Positions 6,060 to 7,250 of a stretch of DNA of 7,250 nt are shown one piece after another; the stretch's first letter is position 1, and each line of letters starts with the position of its first letter. The translations under genes were made by a program, and so were the position numbers. Below the pieces are notes generated by a model that was not told the DNA's origin, did no database searches, and saw only the letters and a program-made list of their open reading frames with translations. The stretch comes from an uncultured Bacteroidales bacterium (GTDB taxonomy: Bacteria > Bacteroidota > Bacteroidia > Bacteroidales > F082). The stretch is from positions 1 to 7,250 of the forward strand of contig CALAZZ010000078.1 in NCBI GenBank assembly GCA_937926515.1, written 5' to 3'.

Positions 6060-6785
6060 ATGTCAACACATTGCCGAGGTATTGTTTTTAAGGCTGTAAA
6101 ATACGGTGATTCGAGTTTAATCGTTAAAATCTTCAGTAAGGATTTCGGCCTGCAAACTTATCTTATCAAAGGCGCTTTCAGCCGCAACTCAAAATACAAG
6201 TCTGCGTTATTTCAACCCATGACCTTAATCGAATTTGAGTCCAGGATAAGACCAGGCAAAGACATACAATACATGAGCGAGATCATGGTTGAAACTGCAT
6301 ACTTCAGCATTCCTTTTGATATGCGTAAAAACGCCATTGTGTTGTATATTAGCGAATTACTTAATAAAGCCATACAGGAAGAAGAGTCAAACATCAATCT
6401 ATATGGTTTTATTCACAAGTCAATGGAATGGTTAGATCTACATCAGGGCAGCATTGCTGATTTTCCAGTTTTCTTTACTTTTGAGTTAAGCAGGTATTTG
6501 GGCTTTTATCCAAAGCCGGAAAAAAATTGTACAACAGACTACTTTGATTTGTTGAATGGCATGTTTGTTCAAAGTGTACCATCACACCCATACTATACGG
6601 TTCAGCCCTTAACTAACTGCTTATTATCGCTTTATAATCTACCACTTGAGCAAATAGAAACCCTGGATTTTTCAAATGATACCCGGCGGCAACTTATAAA
6701 TATACTTGTTGATTACTATCAACTTCACTTACCCTCATTCAAAGGATTGAAATCACACGAAATATTGCGATCGGTCTTAGAGTAA
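6060..6785 (+). CDS. recO: DNA repair protein RecO
   Basis: Cytoplasmic recombination mediator of 241 residues, the usual RecO length. RecO works with RecR (and RecF) to displace SSB and load RecA on gapped DNA, and anneals single strands. The N-terminal OB-fold covers about 1-80, starting CRGIVFKAVKYGDSSLIVKIFS and including the segment GLQTYLIKGAFS. The helical C-terminal domain carries FELSRYLGFYP near 140-150. The tail LPSFKGLKSHEIL is characteristic of Bacteroidota RecO. The four-cysteine zinc site found in some RecO proteins is not present. The ATG at 6060 is 6 bp after the porZ stop, so both are probably on one transcript. No good Shine-Dalgarno sequence is seen. The 3' end overlaps a possible RNA hairpin. 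Confidence 0.93.
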   Translation: MSTHCRGIVFKAVKYGDSSLIVKIFSKDFGLQTYLIKGAFSRNSKYKSALFQPMTLIEFESRIRPGKDIQYMSEIMVETAYFSIPFDMRKNAIVLYISELLNKAIQEEESNINLYGFIHKSMEWLDLHQGSIADFPVFFTFELSRYLGFYPKPEKNCTTDYFDLLNGMFVQSVPSHPYYTVQPLTNCLLSLYNLPLEQIETLDFSNDTRRQLINILVDYYQLHLPSFKGLKSHEILRSVLE

Positions 6786-6798
6786 GATCCGTGATTTC
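6749..6798 (+). terminator. Nested inverted repeats over the recO stop codon
   Basis: GGTCTTA (6773-6779) pairs with TAAGATCC (6783-6790), with one bulged A, around a GAG loop; the right arm includes the TAA stop codon. An outer 8-bp perfect pair, GAAATCAC (6749-6756) and GTGATTTC (6791-6798), could continue the right-hand side with a 16-base bulge on the left. Only a short T-rich stretch follows (CTTTTATT), so intrinsic termination is uncertain. It may be a weak terminator or 3'-end structure for porZ-recO. Confidence 0.35.
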
Positions 6799-6811
6799 AG
6801 GCTTTTATTAA

Positions 6812-6839
6812 TGTACGACTTCGTACAAAACTGTTCGAT
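6812..6839 (+). promoter_or_regulatory. Palindromic upstream element, right copy
   Basis: TGTACG, four bases and CGTACA form a perfect 6-4-6 palindrome (6812-6827; the two outer spacer bases also pair). After AAAC comes a third half-site, TGTTCG (6832-6837), and then AT. A degenerate fourth half-site, TATACA, lies at 6843-6848. The arrangement repeats the left copy at 62-89 in inverted orientation. It lies about 90 bp upstream of a sigma-54-like promoter, the normal place for enhancer sites of NtrC-type activators. The activator itself is not in the window. Confidence 0.65.
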
Positions 6840-6915
6840 CCTTATACAAATTTTCATTATTGTTTATTGTTTAAATTGTGTTGTATTATATTGATATATA
6901 ATTTTTTATAAATTA
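6840..6915. other. AT-rich spacer between enhancer-like site and promoter
   Basis: This stretch is almost entirely A and T, with runs such as ATTGTTTATTGTTTAAATTG and repeated TATA steps. It has no reading frame of note. Such a flexible or bent spacer would suit looping between an upstream activator site and a sigma-54 promoter, but that is inference. Confidence 0.35.
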
Positions 6916-6930
6916 TGGCACGAGTTTCGA
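6916..6930 (+). promoter_or_regulatory. Sigma-54-like -24/-12 promoter
   Basis: TGGCACG, four bases, TCGA. The -24 half is a perfect match to the sigma-54 consensus TGGCACG-N4-TTGC. The -12 half keeps only T and G, so the usual GC is GA here. Transcription would begin around 6941, 10 bases before the first ATG (6951) and about 37 before the next good one (6978). The palindromic element upstream strengthens the case. Confidence 0.5.
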
Positions 6931-6950
6931 TATTCTATATTCAAACAACA

Positions 6951-7250
6951 ATGATGAACACCAAAAAATATAAGGCCATGAAAACAAAAAATACAATAGC
7001 AACAATCCTGATAATCGCGATGAGCAGCCTGACATTTGCCGACGGCTTTACTCTGAAACCGGAAAGTTACATTGATGATATCCCTTTTGATCCGCAACAA
7101 GTTATTGCTGATCACAAACTGAAAATGGCAGAGGCTGAAATTATCTTCCTGGCAGAGGAAGAATACATCGATGACATCCCATTCAACACCAGTCGAATTG
7201 TCGCAAATCATCATAGCGATTCTGCCATGCAGATTAAATATCAGTTAAAC
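6951..7250 (+). CDS. Small secreted YIDDIPF-repeat protein, partial at right edge
   Basis: The frame is open for 100 codons to the window end, with no stop. The N-terminus is basic, followed by a hydrophobic core and TFA before D31, a standard signal peptide. The ATG at 6978 (MKTKNTIAT...) gives a tidier 21-residue signal with AAGG a few bases upstream and may be the true start; 6951 and 6954 are also ATG. Mature residues 38-69 and 70-100 are two tandem units of about 32 residues. Each opens with E-x-YIDDIPF (YIDDIPF at 40-46 and 72-78), then [DN]-[PT]-x-x-[VI]-[IV]-A-[DN]-H. At DNA level the seven shared codons differ at four third positions, so the motif looks selected. I associate similar sequences with Bacteroidota but know no assigned function. 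Expression is probably under the sigma-54-like promoter upstream. More repeats may follow beyond the edge. Confidence 0.8.
   Translation, partial: MMNTKKYKAMKTKNTIATILIIAMSSLTFADGFTLKPESYIDDIPFDPQQVIADHKLKMAEAEIIFLAEEEYIDDIPFNTSRIVANHHSDSAMQIKYQLN

Noticed and set aside
62..6839. The two inverted copies of the palindromic element as terminal repeats of a mobile element
   Set aside because: Each copy is itself palindromic with spaced half-sites, one stands at enhancer distance from a sigma-54-like promoter, and the interior is ordinary chromosomal content (porZ, recO) with no transposase.
6906..7214. Cysteine-rich minus-strand open frame at the right edge
   Set aside because: It lies opposite the YIDDIPF repeat gene, whose signal peptide, in-frame repeats and synonymous codon differences support the plus strand.

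Overview
The window looks like chromosomal DNA of a Bacteroidota species, probably environmental. It is AT-rich. It carries a type IX secretion system (T9SS) component (PorZ) and a secreted esterase with a T9SS C-terminal sorting domain. Several promoters fit the Bacteroidota TTTG / TAnnTTTG pattern, and Shine-Dalgarno sequences are weak or absent.

Layout. 1-331 has no convincing gene but holds a palindromic upstream element (62-89) facing left. 332-1433 is a leftward pair: a four-cysteine FNR-type regulator (732-1433) followed by an SMR-family Gdx/SugE-like exporter (332-658). The regulator has a very good Bacteroidota promoter (1520-1550), and just upstream of it a 9-of-10 match to the FNR box (1558-1571). 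1623-2765 is a leftward secreted PHB-depolymerase/feruloyl-esterase-like hydrolase with a T9SS sorting tail. It is divergent from a rightward outer-membrane beta-barrel protein (2914-3603). 3720-6785 is a tight rightward pair, porZ and recO, 6 bp apart.

After recO comes a 165-bp AT-rich intergenic region. It holds a second copy of the palindromic element (6812-6839) and, about 90 bp further on, a sigma-54-like -24/-12 sequence (6916-6930). A small secreted protein starts at 6951 or 6978 and runs off the right edge. It carries two copies of the motif YIDDIPF exactly 32 residues apart.

How the parts may work together. PorZ belongs to the cell-surface attachment step of T9SS, and the esterase in this window is a likely client of that system. 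The FNR-type regulator probably senses oxygen or redox through an Fe-S cluster and may control itself and the downstream exporter. The two inverted copies of the palindromic element suggest that an enhancer-binding (NtrC-type) regulator controls outward-facing units at both ends, one of them the YIDDIPF repeat protein. This last regulon is the least familiar part of the window. No tRNA, rRNA, CRISPR array, IS element or prophage gene was seen.
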